A stretch of DNA of 64,000 nucleotides from DAOTTI01 sp034437795 (GCA_034437795.1 DAOTTI010000012.1:1-64000), one strand, 5' to 3'. Counted from the first letter of the stretch, positions 51,462-60,804 are shown. Translations and numbers: made by a program. The notes: generated by a model not told the origin, from the letters alone.

Positions 51462-53180
51462 ATGGCAGAGACGGCCTTTATCGTGGATCTCGCCCTGGCC
51501 GTGCTGACCGCCTTTGCCGGCGGCGTGCTGGCCCAGCGCCTGAGGCAGCCGGTAATCCTTGGCTACCTCCTGGCGGGGGTGCTGATCGGGCCATTTACGC
51601 CGGGCCCGACGGTGGAGCCGCGCACGGTGCACGTGCTGGCCGAGGTGGGGGTGGCCTTCCTGATGTTCGCCGTGGGCGCCGAGTTCTCATTGAGCGAGCT
51701 GCGTCGGCTGGGGCGCGTGGCCGCGCTGGGCGGCGCGCTGCAGATCGGCTGCACGATGGGGTTGGGCCCGCTCCTGGCGCCCGCGCTGGGACTGACCTTC
51801 GTCCAGGGCGTGTTCCTGGGGGCGCTGCTGGCCCTCTCCAGCACGGTGGTGGCGGTGAAACTGCTGATGGCGCGTGGCGAGCTTCAGGCGCTGCACGGTC
51901 GGGTGGCGTTGGGGATCCTCATTGCCCAGGACCTGGCGGTGGTGCCGATGGCGATCGTCCTGCCGGCGCTGACGTCCGGCGCGGACGGGCTGCTGGCGCA
52001 CCTGGGGCTGGCGGCGGTGAAGGCCGGCGGCATCCTGCTGGGGGCGTACCTCGTGGGGGCGCGGGCGGTCCCCTGGATACTGGGGCATGTGGCCAGGTCG
52101 CGCACGCGAGAGGTGTTCCTGCTGGGGGTGGTGGGCCTGGCCCTGGGGACGGCGCTGGTGACGCAGTTCGCGGGGCTGTCGCTGGCCTTTGGCGCCTTCC
52201 TGGCGGGGCTGGTGGTGGCCGAGTCCGAATACCGCGCGCAGGTGGTGGCGGAGGTGCTGCCCTTGCGGGACCTGTTCGCGTCGCTGTTCTTTGTCTCGGT
52301 GGGGATGCTCATCAATCCGGCGGCCCTGGTCCCCAACGCCGGGCTGGTGGCGCTCCTGAGCGGGGCGGTGGTTCTGGGCAAGGCGGGGATCGTGGCCCTG
52401 GTGGTGGCGCTCCTGGGGATGCCCGGGCGGGTGGCGGTGCTGGCGGGGCTAAGCCTGGCGCAGGTGGGGGAGTTCTCCTTCGTCCTGGCGCGCATCGGCG
52501 TCGGCGGGGAGGCGATCCCGCCAGCGCTATTCGACCTCACCCTGGCCACGGCGCTGGTCACGATTGTGCTCACGCCGTTGCTGCTGCGGGGCGCGCCGTT
52601 CCTCCTGCAAGGAATGGAGCGGCTGCCGGTTCTGGGGAGCCAGTTCGCGCCGACGCCAGTGCCTGGCAGCACGGACGAGGGGGTGCCGGAGCTGCGCGGG
52701 CATGCGGTGATCGGGGGCTTTGGGCGGCTAGGGCGGGAGCTGGCGGCCGCCCTGGAGGCGCGGGGCGTCCCCTACGTGGTGATCGAGTACAACCCGCTGG
52801 TGGTGCGCGAGCTGCGGGCGCGGGGCGTGCCGGTCATCTACGGCGACGCCGCCAACCCCGCCGTGCTGGAGCGCGCCCACCTCGATCGGGCGCGGGTGCT
52901 GGCGGTCCTGATGCCGGACGCGACCGCGACGGAGGCCGCGACCATCCAGGCCCGGCGGCTCAATCCGCGCCTGGACATCGTGGCGCGGGCCCGCGACGTC
53001 CACGACGTGGCGCGCCTGCGGCGGGCCGGCGCCACCGCCGTGGTGCAGCCGGAGTTCGAGGCAGGGGTGGAGGTGATCCGGCACGCCCTGCGCCGGTACG
53101 GGGTGGCCAGCCAGGAGCTGAACCTGCTGACGGCCGGGCGGCGAGAAACCTTCTACCAGCAGCCGGCGAGTGCCGAGTAG
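51462..53180 (+). CDS. CPA2 family cation:proton antiporter with RCK/TrkA-N domain
   Basis: A 572-residue inner-membrane protein. About 12 transmembrane helices cover residues 1-385 (start AFIVDLALAVLTAFAGGV; core motifs LLALSSTVVAVKLL and ILIAQDLAVVPMA). The cytosolic RCK domain follows with the NAD-binding VIGGFGRLGRELAAAL, VVIEYNP and VIYGDAANP. This is the KefB/KefC/YbaL-like group exchanging K+ or Na+ for H+. ATG 51462 gives a natural first helix; no strong ribosome binding site. The last residues (QQPASAE) and stop are encoded by heptamer repeat DNA. Confidence 0.92.
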   Translation: MAETAFIVDLALAVLTAFAGGVLAQRLRQPVILGYLLAGVLIGPFTPGPTVEPRTVHVLAEVGVAFLMFAVGAEFSLSELRRLGRVAALGGALQIGCTMGLGPLLAPALGLTFVQGVFLGALLALSSTVVAVKLLMARGELQALHGRVALGILIAQDLAVVPMAIVLPALTSGADGLLAHLGLAAVKAGGILLGAYLVGARAVPWILGHVARSRTREVFLLGVVGLALGTALVTQFAGLSLAFGAFLAGLVVAESEYRAQVVAEVLPLRDLFASLFFVSVGMLINPAALVPNAGLVALLSGAVVLGKAGIVALVVALLGMPGRVAVLAGLSLAQVGEFSFVLARIGVGGEAIPPALFDLTLATALVTIVLTPLLLRGAPFLLQGMERLPVLGSQFAPTPVPGSTDEGVPELRGHAVIGGFGRLGRELAAALEARGVPYVVIEYNPLVVRELRARGVPVIYGDAANPAVLERAHLDRARVLAVLMPDATATEAATIQARRLNPRLDIVARARDVHDVARLRRAGATAVVQPEFEAGVEVIRHALRRYGVASQELNLLTAGRRETFYQQPASAE

Positions 53181-53220
53181 CGACGAGCGAGGAGCGAGTG
53201 GCAAGGAGCGAGGAGCGAGC
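53167..53220. repeat. Heptamer tandem repeats at antiporter stop codon
   Basis: GCGAGTG, CCGAGTA, GCGACGAGCGAGGAGCGAGT. The TAG of the antiporter gene is part of a CCGAGTAG unit. Confidence 0.65.
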
Positions 53221-53325
53221 GGGGAGCCCGCGTCTTGGCCTGAGATGACCGCGGGAGGCGTGACGGCGGCAGGGAGAGGGAGCGCGCGCCTGGCGTGGGG
53301 CATCCGCGCTGGGCGGCCGGCGCCG

Positions 53326-54699
53326 TCAGGCAGGTGGCGTGCGGGGTGGCTCGGGTGCGGCGGGCACAGGCGCGCGGGGGGGCAGCAGACGGACGAGGGC
53401 CACCCGCATGCCATCGAGCTGCTCCACGCGGATGGTGCGGCCGTCGATCTGGACCTCATCGCCGAGCTGTGGGATCCGCCCCAGGCGGGCCATGACCACG
53501 CCACCGATGGTCTCCACCTGCTCGCGGTCGCGCTCTTCGAGGCGCACCCCCGTGGCCTCTTCCCACTCGTCGAGGCGGGTCAGGCCATCAACGAGCAGCG
53601 AACCGTCCGGCTGAGGGACGATCGCTGGCGGCGGGGCCGCGGTGCCGGCGGCCGCCGGCTCGGGCTTCATCGGACCTACCAGGGCTTCGACCAGGTCTTC
53701 CAGGGTGAGAATGCCCGCCGTCCCGCCGAACTCGTCGATCACGACGGCGAAGTAGCTACCACGCTGGCGCATCTCCTCCAGGATGTCGTCGGCCGGCTTG
53801 CTCTCGGGAACGACCATGGCCGGCCGGATGATGCGCTCCAGCTTGAAGTCCGCCGGCCGCTCTTTCACAATACGGAGCAGGTCGTGGGTATCCAGCACGC
53901 CGACGATGGTGTCCAGGGAGCCGGCGTAGACGGGGAGGCGGTGGTGCCGGCTGGCCGCGGCCCGCTCCAGCAGCTCATCGAGGCTAGCATCCAGAGGGAC
54001 GGCCTCGACCTCGGTGCGGGGCGTCATCAGCGCGCCGGCGGTGAGATCGGCAAAGGTAAAGGCGCGCGTGGCGATGCGGGCCTCCGATTCCTCCACCACG
54101 CCCGCCTCGCGGCTGCCAGTGACCAGGAGGCGCAGCTCCTCGATGCTATGCACCAGCTCGTGACCGGCGGCGGGGCGGAGGCCGGCCAGGCGCAGCACGG
54201 CGTTGCCGATGCCGTTCAGCAGAGCGATCGGCCAGCGGAAGACGAACTCGAAGATCTGCATGGGGCGGGCGACCCAGATGGCCGTCCCTTCCGCCCGCTG
54301 GAGGGCGAGCCCCTTGGGCGCAAGCTCTCCCAGGATGATGTGCAGGGCGGTGACGAAGGCGAACGAGGCGCCGATGGCGACGCCGTGGGCGGCGGCGGGG
54401 GCGAAGTGGCCGATGAGGGCGGTGAGCGGTGGCTCGACCAGGTGGGCGAGGGCCGGCTCACCGATCCAGCCCAGGGCCAGGGAGGCCATGGTGATGCCGA
54501 GCTGGCAGGCGGCGATGTAGGTATCCAGGCGCTCGGCGATCTGCTTGGCCGCGCGCGCACCGGCATGTCCCCGCGCGGCCAGCTCCTCCAGGCGGCTGCG
54601 GCGGACCGCAACGATGGCGAACTCGGTGGCCACGAAGAAGCCGTTGGCCAGGACCAGGGCGATGATGGCGAACAGTCCAACGATGGACGTTACGTCCAT
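53326..54699 (-). CDS. CNNM/CorC (hemolysin-like) family membrane protein with CBS domains
   Basis: A 457-residue protein: an N-terminal DUF21/CNNM membrane domain (about residues 1-180; first helix IVGLFAIIALVLANGFFV, EFAIVAVRRSRLEEL), a CBS pair (about 200-320; MTPRTEVEAVPLDASL, GVLDTHDLLR, YFAVVIDEFGGTAGILTLED) and a C-terminal CorC_HlyC domain. The family is linked to Mg2+ or Na+ transport. It is convergent with the antiporter gene. Start ATG 54699 matches the family. Confidence 0.93.
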   Translation of the reverse strand: MDVTSIVGLFAIIALVLANGFFVATEFAIVAVRRSRLEELAARGHAGARAAKQIAERLDTYIAACQLGITMASLALGWIGEPALAHLVEPPLTALIGHFAPAAAHGVAIGASFAFVTALHIILGELAPKGLALQRAEGTAIWVARPMQIFEFVFRWPIALLNGIGNAVLRLAGLRPAAGHELVHSIEELRLLVTGSREAGVVEESEARIATRAFTFADLTAGALMTPRTEVEAVPLDASLDELLERAAASRHHRLPVYAGSLDTIVGVLDTHDLLRIVKERPADFKLERIIRPAMVVPESKPADDILEEMRQRGSYFAVVIDEFGGTAGILTLEDLVEALVGPMKPEPAAAGTAAPPPAIVPQPDGSLLVDGLTRLDEWEEATGVRLEERDREQVETIGGVVMARLGRIPQLGDEVQIDGRTIRVEQLDGMRVALVRLLPPRAPVPAAPEPPRTPPA

Positions 54700-54989
54700 G
54701 CCGTCAGCATCTTCCTCCCGGCGGCCGGCGACGCCCGGGGGGCGTGGCGCCCCGCCGCGGGGGATGGGATGGAACCGCAGCGCCTATCGTCGTGGCCGGC
54801 GGCGCGGGGACGGATGGACCGTACGGCATATCGAGTGCGCCGGCCGAACGGGTCAGGCGCGGCGCCGGGGGCGCTGGCCGAGGAGCAGGGCCACGCGTAC
54901 CGGCGGCCCGCTCGACGGCACGGGGGCCGGGGCGCCATCTGCGGCTCGTCCACGAACGTACTGGTGTAAGTATAGGCCAGGCTGCCGGC

Positions 54990-55055
54990 CCAGGCCCTAC
55001 CACCCCGCCGCCCCGCCGACGCGGGGACGCGGAGACATGGGGACACGATTTCAGG
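54990..55055. repeat. Type B repeat, degenerate
   Basis: CCACCCCGCCGCCCCGCCG, ACGCGGGGACGCGGAGACATGG. Part of the 366-bp gap 54700-55065, in which no gene was found. Confidence 0.5.
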
Positions 55056-55065
55056 CCTGCCGGCC

Positions 55066-56394
55066 TTACCGGCGCTTGGCCACCTCCTTATCCAGTAGCT
55101 CCTGCGCCCGCCGGTGGGCCTCGGCCAGGGCTTCCTTCGCGATCTTCTGGTTGCGGTAGGCGGCGACCAGCTCCTCGCCGATGACGTTCATCATCTCCTG
55201 GTAGTTGGTGACGATGGGGTAGGGTTTGCTGTCCGGGCGCCGGATCTGCCTGGTGACGGGGATCCAGGCCGGGTCGGTGGAGTAGGGGGGCTTGTCGAAG
55301 TTGGCGAGGGCGACGGGGACGTAGCCGGCCGCCGAGTTCCAGGCGAGGTCGCTGCTTTCCTTATTCATGAAGCGCATCACGGTCCAGGCGAGGTCGCGGA
55401 CCTTGCTGTCCTTGAACAGGACGATGTTGTTGGCCTGCAGCATGACCGTACGGGACTTCTTCTCCGGGTTGAGGGCAGTCATAAATTTCATGTCCGGCCA
55501 GTTCCGGCGGAACTCGGGGATATTCCAGGAGCCGCCGACCCAGAGCGCGACCTTCCCCGTCTCTCGCGGGTTCTGGATGGCGTAGCCGGGCGGGATGGTG
55601 CACTGATCCTTCCAGATCAGATCCTGGAGGTACTGCAGCGTCTCTACCCCTTCGGGAGTATTGAACGTGAACCGGGTGAGATCCTTACTCATCCACTCCA
55701 CGCCGTTCTGCAGGGCAAACTGCATGAAGTCGGTGGTCGAGGACTGGTCGGTGGAGTAAGCGTACATCATGTTGCCCCAGCGCTCGCGGGAGCGGTCGGT
55801 CATCCTGATCGCCATCTCGCGGCGCTGGGCCCAGGTCTCCGGTGGGGTGGGGTCATTCCCACGGACGAAGCCGTACTCGCGCAGCAGGTCGGGGTTGAAG
55901 AACTGGTGCAGGGTGACCGTGGTGAAGGGCAGGGCGAAGGTGCGGCCGTTCTGCTGGGTGGAGACCAGCCGCGCGGCGCCGTGCCTGGCCACCAGGTCGA
56001 TCCGGTCGGCCTTGACGTAGGGGTCTAGGGGCACGAGCGCCCCTCGGGACTCGTAGTCGGCCGTCCAGTAGTCCTTGATCCGGGCGATGTCCGGAGGCGT
56101 GCCGGCGGCCATGGCGGCCAGCAGCTTGGTATTGTGGTCGTTCCAGCTGCCGTTGGAGGTGATGCTGAGCTTCACCTGGGGCCGCTCGCGGAAATAGTCG
56201 GGGAAGACCTGCTTTTCCAGGATCTCCACCTGTGGCTGGCCGCCGATGATCCACCACACCACCTCACCGGCGCCGGTAGGATCGGTGTTCACCTTCTCCG
56301 TGGAGGCGGGGGCCTGCCCGGCGCACGCTGCCAGGGCGAGGGCGCCGGTGGCGAGCGAGGCGCGGGCGAGTAGCTGGCGCTTGGTCAGACGCAT
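55066..56394 (-). CDS. Lipoprotein extracellular solute-binding protein, family 1
   Basis: A 442-residue sugar-binding lipoprotein. Its signal MRLTKRQLLARASLATGA ends in a lipobox (LAAC); the mature domain has VVWWIIGGQPQ, AAGTPPDIARIKDYW, GRTFALPFTTVTLHQFFNP and a GKVALWVGGSW block. GAGGAGAG lies 9 nt before ATG 56394. No permease is adjacent. The 462-bp region 56395-56856 upstream has type A repeats (56605-56665, 56752-56780) and no gene. Confidence 0.92.
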   Translation of the reverse strand: MRLTKRQLLARASLATGALALAACAGQAPASTEKVNTDPTGAGEVVWWIIGGQPQVEILEKQVFPDYFRERPQVKLSITSNGSWNDHNTKLLAAMAAGTPPDIARIKDYWTADYESRGALVPLDPYVKADRIDLVARHGAARLVSTQQNGRTFALPFTTVTLHQFFNPDLLREYGFVRGNDPTPPETWAQRREMAIRMTDRSRERWGNMMYAYSTDQSSTTDFMQFALQNGVEWMSKDLTRFTFNTPEGVETLQYLQDLIWKDQCTIPPGYAIQNPRETGKVALWVGGSWNIPEFRRNWPDMKFMTALNPEKKSRTVMLQANNIVLFKDSKVRDLAWTVMRFMNKESSDLAWNSAAGYVPVALANFDKPPYSTDPAWIPVTRQIRRPDSKPYPIVTNYQEMMNVIGEELVAAYRNQKIAKEALAEAHRRAQELLDKEVAKRR

Positions 56395-56856
56395 GGCTTG
56401 TCTCTCCTCAACCGATCGCCGGCCGTGTATCAGCCGGGCTCAAAGTGAGCGTAACGTGAATGGGCTGGGCGGGCAAGCGCCGGTATTTTGAATAGCGGCC
56501 TTGACGAAGATGTAACCCACGCAGGGGGCCGCATTTAACACCGCGCGCGCAGACTGTCCCCATGTCGCCGGCGCCGTGCCGCGGCGAGCCGGGTTCGTTC
56601 ACCAGCGGCGCCATCACCCTCTCCCTGTGGAGAGTGAACCGGTCGCCAGCGACGGGTAGGCCGGGCTAGCTCGGGATGTTCACGCGGGGCGTCAGTGTCT
56701 TCTCCGCGGGGTGAGGGCCCCGCCGGTACAGCCGGTCGTCGCTGGCCGTGGTCGGGTTCCTCTCCCTGGGGGTAAGGGCGCTGGCTGTGAGCGATCCGGG
56801 CCTTCACGGAGTTTCGGGGCCGGCGGCGCGAATAGCCGTCCCGACGGAGCACTCTC

Positions 56857-57924
56857 ATGCGCAGGCTGACTATGGCCCACTACGTGACGCTGGCGGGAGT
56901 GCTGGCGCTGGCTGCGGCGGCAGGATATCTCGGCTACCGGCGCTTCGCCCCGTCGCCGGCGACGGCGGCCCGTCTGACGACGCAGGCGGCGGCGCTGGGC
57001 ACCGTTGTGTCGATGATCAGCGCCACAGGGAACGTGACCAGCCCCGCCACCTCCAGGCTTTCCTTCAGCAGCGGGGGCCGGCTCAGCGAGCTGCTGGTGG
57101 GCATCGGCTCAGCGGTGCAGGCAGGGCAGGCCTTGGCCCGCATCGATCCGGCCGAGCTGGAGGTGGCGCTGGCCCAGGCGTGGGCGAACCTGTCCAGCGC
57201 CGAGGCCAAGCTGGCGCAGACGCGGGCGGGGGCCACTGTGGAGGACCTGGCGGCGGCGCAGGCGCAGCTAGACGCGGCCAGGCTCAAGCTGGAACAGACA
57301 CGGGCGGTAGCCCAGGGCCCCGAGGTGACGGCCGCCCAGAGCCAGGTGGACAGCGCCAGACTGAAATTGGAGCAACTACTGGCCGGCGCCCGGCCGGACG
57401 AGCTGGCAGCGGCCCAGACGCAGCGAGACACCGCCAGGGCCAGGCTGGAGGGACTGCTGCATCCACGGGAGGAGGACGTCGCCGTGGCCCGCAGCCAGGT
57501 GGAGAGCGCCAGGATCAAGCTGGAGCAGCTGCGGTATCCCCGCCCTGACAACGTGCGCGGCGCTCGGGCGCAACTGGCCTCGGCGCAGGCCCGCCAGGAG
57601 GCATTGCGCAACCCGCGGCCGGAAGACCTGGCCAGCGCGCAGCCCCAGGTGGACCAGGCCAGGACGCCCCTGGCGCAACTGGTGGACCATCCGTGTACGG
57701 CCACGGCGCAGGACATCGCCAACGCCCAGCTCCAGGTGCAGAACGCGCAGGTGGGCCTGGCGAATGACCACCTGAGCGAGATCCTGAGCGGGCTGCAGGC
57801 GGGCGAGCAGGTGGTGATCCCCAGCACGACGACGGCGGGGGCGCGCCTCCAGGTGCCTGGCGTGGCGGGGATCGGCGCCGGCCCCGGGGTCGGCGGCCCG
57901 CCGCCCAGCGCCGGCCCGCGCTAG
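56857..57924 (+). CDS. MacA/HlyD-type efflux adaptor with internal deletion
   Basis: A 355-residue membrane-fusion protein. An N-terminal membrane anchor (HYVTLAGVLALAAAAGYLGY) is followed by a barrel/lipoyl half (SATGNVTSPATS, GSAVQAGQALARIDP) and a long coiled-coil hairpin (residues about 100-285; repeated AQxQLDxARLKLEQ). Then, directly after VQNAQVGL, comes the extreme C-terminus (LSGLQAGEQVVIPSTTT). The second lipoyl half and beta-barrel domain, roughly 150-200 residues in relatives, are missing although the frame is intact. It probably cannot dock normally. ATG 56857 is the first in-frame start. Confidence 0.78.
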   Translation: MRRLTMAHYVTLAGVLALAAAAGYLGYRRFAPSPATAARLTTQAAALGTVVSMISATGNVTSPATSRLSFSSGGRLSELLVGIGSAVQAGQALARIDPAELEVALAQAWANLSSAEAKLAQTRAGATVEDLAAAQAQLDAARLKLEQTRAVAQGPEVTAAQSQVDSARLKLEQLLAGARPDELAAAQTQRDTARARLEGLLHPREEDVAVARSQVESARIKLEQLRYPRPDNVRGARAQLASAQARQEALRNPRPEDLASAQPQVDQARTPLAQLVDHPCTATAQDIANAQLQVQNAQVGLANDHLSEILSGLQAGEQVVIPSTTTAGARLQVPGVAGIGAGPGVGGPPPSAGPR

Positions 57925-57944
57925 CGCGGATTCGTCAGAGCCGG

Positions 57945-58015
57945 CGACGGGTCCCTCTCCCTCTTGGCGAGGGTGAGGGCTCCGCTCATGAGGACATCCA
58001 GGCTAGGGCCATCGG
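57945..58015. repeat. Type A palindromic repeat, inverted
   Basis: CCCTCTCCCTCTTGGCGAGG, GTGAGGGCTCCGCTCATGAGG. It occupies the place where an ABC ATPase gene would lie between adaptor and permease. Confidence 0.55.
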
Positions 58016-58110
58016 TCCAGTAGTCGGGCCAGGAAGGCTGGACGAAAGACGACGAACGCCACCCGGCGGGCATGCAGATGGCGGCCGGAAGACAGAGAGC
58101 AAGCGAGACG

Positions 58111-59385
58111 ATGAACGCGATGGAAAGTATCCGCGTGGCGGTACGCGCCTTGGGCGCGAACAAGCTGCGCACGGCGCTGACGATGCTGGGCATGATCATC
58201 GGCGTGGGAGCGGTGATCGCCCTGATGTCGATCGGCAAGGGCATGCAGGCCAGCGTCACGGCGCAGATTAACGCGCTGGGCAGCAACCTGCTGTTCATCT
58301 CGCCCGGCTCCACCCAGCAGGGCGGCGTGCGTTCCCAGGCCGGCACAGCGCCGACGTTGACCGCGGAGGACGCGGAGGCGATCCTGGAAGCGGGCATGCC
58401 GGAGGTGGTCAACGTCGCGCCGGACGCGGGGACCTTCGGGCAGGCGATCGCCAACGGCCAGAACATCTTCACCCGAGTGAGCGGCGTGACCCCCGCCTAC
58501 CTGGAGGTGCGTAACTTCACCGTCGCCGAGGGCGAGTTCTTCAGCAAGGAACAGGTCGACGCCCGCTCGCTGGTAGCGGTGCTGGGGGCGACCGCCAGGC
58601 AGAACCTGTTCGGCGACGGTGAGGCGGTCGGGCAGACGGTGCGCGTGAACCAGGTGAACCTGCGGGTGATCGGCGTGCTGGCGGCCAAGGGCGCGCAGGC
58701 GCTGGGCAATCAGGACGATGTGATCTACGTGCCGCTCTCGACGATGCAGACGCACCTGAACCGGAACCGCACGGCGCAGGGCGGGCAGACGGTGTCGCAG
58801 ATCAGCGTGCACCTGGCGGACGGCCGGCCGGAGACGGCGCAGGCAGCCGTGGAGCAGATCGGGGAGCTGCTGCGCGAGCGCCATAAGGTGGCGCAAGACG
58901 ACTTCACGATCCGCAGCCAGGAGGACCTGCTGGCGACGGCCAACCAGATCACGGGGTTCATTACGCTCTTCCTGGGGTCCGTGGCGGGGATCTCGCTGCT
59001 GGTGGGCGGGATCGGGATCATGAACATCATGCTGGTATCGGTGACCGAGCGCACGCGCGAGATCGGCATCCGGAAGGCGATCGGGGCCACGCGAGGCAAC
59101 ATCCTGTCCCAGTTCCTGACCGAGGCGACGATGGTGAGCCTGGCCGGCGGCGCCGCCGGCATCGTGCTAGGTGGGGGCGGGTCGCGCCTGCTGAGCGGCG
59201 TCAATCTGAACGGGCAGCCGCTGCAGACGGTCGTCTCGCCGGACTCGATCGTGCTGGCGTTCGGCGTCTCGGCGCTGATCGGCCTCTTCTTCGGGGTCTG
59301 TCCGGCGATGAAGGCATCGCGCCTGCACCCGATCGAGGCCCTGCGCTACGAGAAGAGATGGTCACGGGCAGTGGTGCTCAGGTAG
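58111..59385 (+). CDS. MacB-type ABC permease (FtsX family)
   Basis: A 424-residue membrane protein. Its N-terminal helix is TALTMLGMIIGVGAVIALM, a large periplasmic MacB_PCD domain follows (SNLLFISPGSTQQGG onward), and three C-terminal helices (FITLFLGSVAGISLLVGGIG, VSLAGGAAGIVLGGG, IVLAFGVSALIGLFFGV) carry the FtsX signature (VTERTREIGIRKAIGATR). Fused ATPase as in E. coli MacB is absent, and no separate ATPase is next to it. ATG 58111 or 58120 is the start. Confidence 0.9.
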   Translation: MNAMESIRVAVRALGANKLRTALTMLGMIIGVGAVIALMSIGKGMQASVTAQINALGSNLLFISPGSTQQGGVRSQAGTAPTLTAEDAEAILEAGMPEVVNVAPDAGTFGQAIANGQNIFTRVSGVTPAYLEVRNFTVAEGEFFSKEQVDARSLVAVLGATARQNLFGDGEAVGQTVRVNQVNLRVIGVLAAKGAQALGNQDDVIYVPLSTMQTHLNRNRTAQGGQTVSQISVHLADGRPETAQAAVEQIGELLRERHKVAQDDFTIRSQEDLLATANQITGFITLFLGSVAGISLLVGGIGIMNIMLVSVTERTREIGIRKAIGATRGNILSQFLTEATMVSLAGGAAGIVLGGGGSRLLSGVNLNGQPLQTVVSPDSIVLAFGVSALIGLFFGVCPAMKASRLHPIEALRYEKRWSRAVVLR

Positions 59386-59401
59386 TGATCAGCACCTTAC
59401 C

Positions 59402-59415
59402 GAGCGTTAACGCTC
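59402..59415. promoter_or_regulatory. Perfect 14-bp palindrome upstream of sigma factor
   Basis: GAGCGTTAACGCTC, in the 65-bp gap between the permease and the sigma-factor gene. Candidate operator or terminator half; no T-run follows, so a terminator is less likely. Confidence 0.45.
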
Positions 59416-59450
59416 AGCTAACCGTGGCCTAAACGTGTGGCCGTACGCTG

Positions 59451-60743
59451 GTGGTAACGGGCATGATCGTACCCAAGCTTGAAGCAGCGGCCGATGGGCT
59501 GAGTGGCGCAGCTGGTGACCCCGTGCCGGTTCCTACCGGTGAGAGCCAGGCCCCAGCGATCTGGCGAACGCACCACCTGGTGGCCGGCCCAGGAGCCGCC
59601 ACCGAGGTGGCGGTTGTCAGCCCCGCGGCGGGCGGACGCGGGCGCAACCGGTTTTCCCGAATGGCGGACCCCTCACCGTCGCCTATAGGCAGACGGAACT
59701 CAACGGCGCCGCGTCCGGAAGAACTGGTTGCACCCGGCCGACCCTTGGCGGTGCGCGGGCCGCGGACGGCGCTGAGCGGGCCGGCTGCGACCGCAGGCGC
59801 CGCCCGCGCCAGGCGCGCGAGGCTGAGCCCTGAGGATGGAGCTGCCGGGCCGGCGGACCTGGAGTCGCTGCCCCAGTACCTGCGGGAGATCTCCGAGGGG
59901 GCGCTGCTGACCGCCGACGAGGAGCGGGCACTGGCACGGGCCCTGCGTTCGGACGACGCCCGCGCGGCGGAGCGGGCACGGGCACGGCTGATCCGGTCCA
60001 ACCTGCGCCTGGTGGTGAGCGTGGCGCGGCGCTACCTGGGGCAGGCGGGGCGGGCCGGGCCGGCCATGGACCTGGGCGACCTGATCCAGGAGGGGAACAT
60101 CGGCCTGTTCAAGGCGGTGGACAAGTTCGACCCCGAACGGGGCTACCGCTTCTCGACCTACGCCTACTGGTGGATCCGTCAGACCATTACCCGCGCCATT
60201 GCCGACCACGGCCGCGCCATCCGGCTGCCGGTCTACGTGGGCGAGCACCTGGCGCGGCTGGCGGAGGCCGAGGTCCGCCTGCGGCAGCAGCTCGGGCGCG
60301 AGCCCTTGCCGGAAGAGCTGGCGGCTGAGCTGGGGCTATCCCTGAGCCAGGTCACCGACCTGATCGGCGCCGCGCGGCCCCTGGCCTCGCTGGATGAGCG
60401 GCGCTCGTCCGGCGACGGCGAAGGAGGCGCGCTGGTGAATGACGTGGCCGGCATGGTAACGGCCGCCCCCGACGGGGAAGCAGAGAGGGACGAGCGGGAG
60501 GAGCGGCGGGCCGCGCTGGAAGCGGCGCTGGAGCGGCTCAAGCCACGGGAACGGGACGTGGTGGCGTTGCGCTACGGGGTCAGGGACGGCCAGGAGCGCA
60601 GCCTGGCTGAGGTAGGGCGCCTGCTGGGCATCTCCCGCGAGCGCGCGCGCCAGGTGGAGGCGGCTGCCCTGGCCAAGCTGCGCCGCCTGCTCAGCCCGCC
60701 GGAGGTTCAGAGTTCAAAGTTCAAGGTTCAAAGTTCAAAGTGA
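59451..60743 (+). CDS. Sigma-70 family RNA polymerase sigma factor (RpoD/SigA-like)
   Basis: Up to 430 residues. Region 1.2 is LPQYLREISEGALLTADEE, region 2 is NLRLVVSVARRYLGQAG, LGDLIQEGNIGLFKAVDKF and RFSTYAYWWIRQTITRAI, region 3 follows, and region 4 is LKPRERDVVALRYGV with the helix-turn-helix LAEVGRLLGISRERARQVE. The N-terminal 130 residues are low complexity and include a translated type A repeat (MADPSPSPIGRRNS), so the real start is probably downstream of 59700. The last 13 residues and stop derive from GTTCAAA heptamer repeats. It is a primary-like or group 2 sigma factor. Confidence 0.9.
   Translation: MVTGMIVPKLEAAADGLSGAAGDPVPVPTGESQAPAIWRTHHLVAGPGAATEVAVVSPAAGGRGRNRFSRMADPSPSPIGRRNSTAPRPEELVAPGRPLAVRGPRTALSGPAATAGAARARRARLSPEDGAAGPADLESLPQYLREISEGALLTADEERALARALRSDDARAAERARARLIRSNLRLVVSVARRYLGQAGRAGPAMDLGDLIQEGNIGLFKAVDKFDPERGYRFSTYAYWWIRQTITRAIADHGRAIRLPVYVGEHLARLAEAEVRLRQQLGREPLPEELAAELGLSLSQVTDLIGAARPLASLDERRSSGDGEGGALVNDVAGMVTAAPDGEAERDEREERRAALEAALERLKPRERDVVALRYGVRDGQERSLAEVGRLLGISRERARQVEAAALAKLRRLLSPPEVQSSKFKVQSSK
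60705..60739. repeat. GTTCAAA heptamer tandem repeat in sigma-factor 3' end
   Basis: Five 7-bp units (GTTCAGA, GTTCAAA, GTTCAAG, GTTCAAA, GTTCAAA) directly before the TGA at 60741. They encode the C-terminal residues VQSSKFKVQSSK. A different heptamer from the GCGAGTR family. Confidence 0.8.
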
Positions 60744-60804
60744 GCGTCAAAGTGAGCCGAGTCTAGCCCGCATCCTGCATCGGTTCATCGTCGGTGATCA
60801 ATAT

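Noticed and set aside
51389..53248. A 619-codon frame overlapping the antiporter
   Set aside because: Gly/Ala/Arg-rich +1-frame shadow; the antiporter frame has transmembrane helices and an RCK domain.
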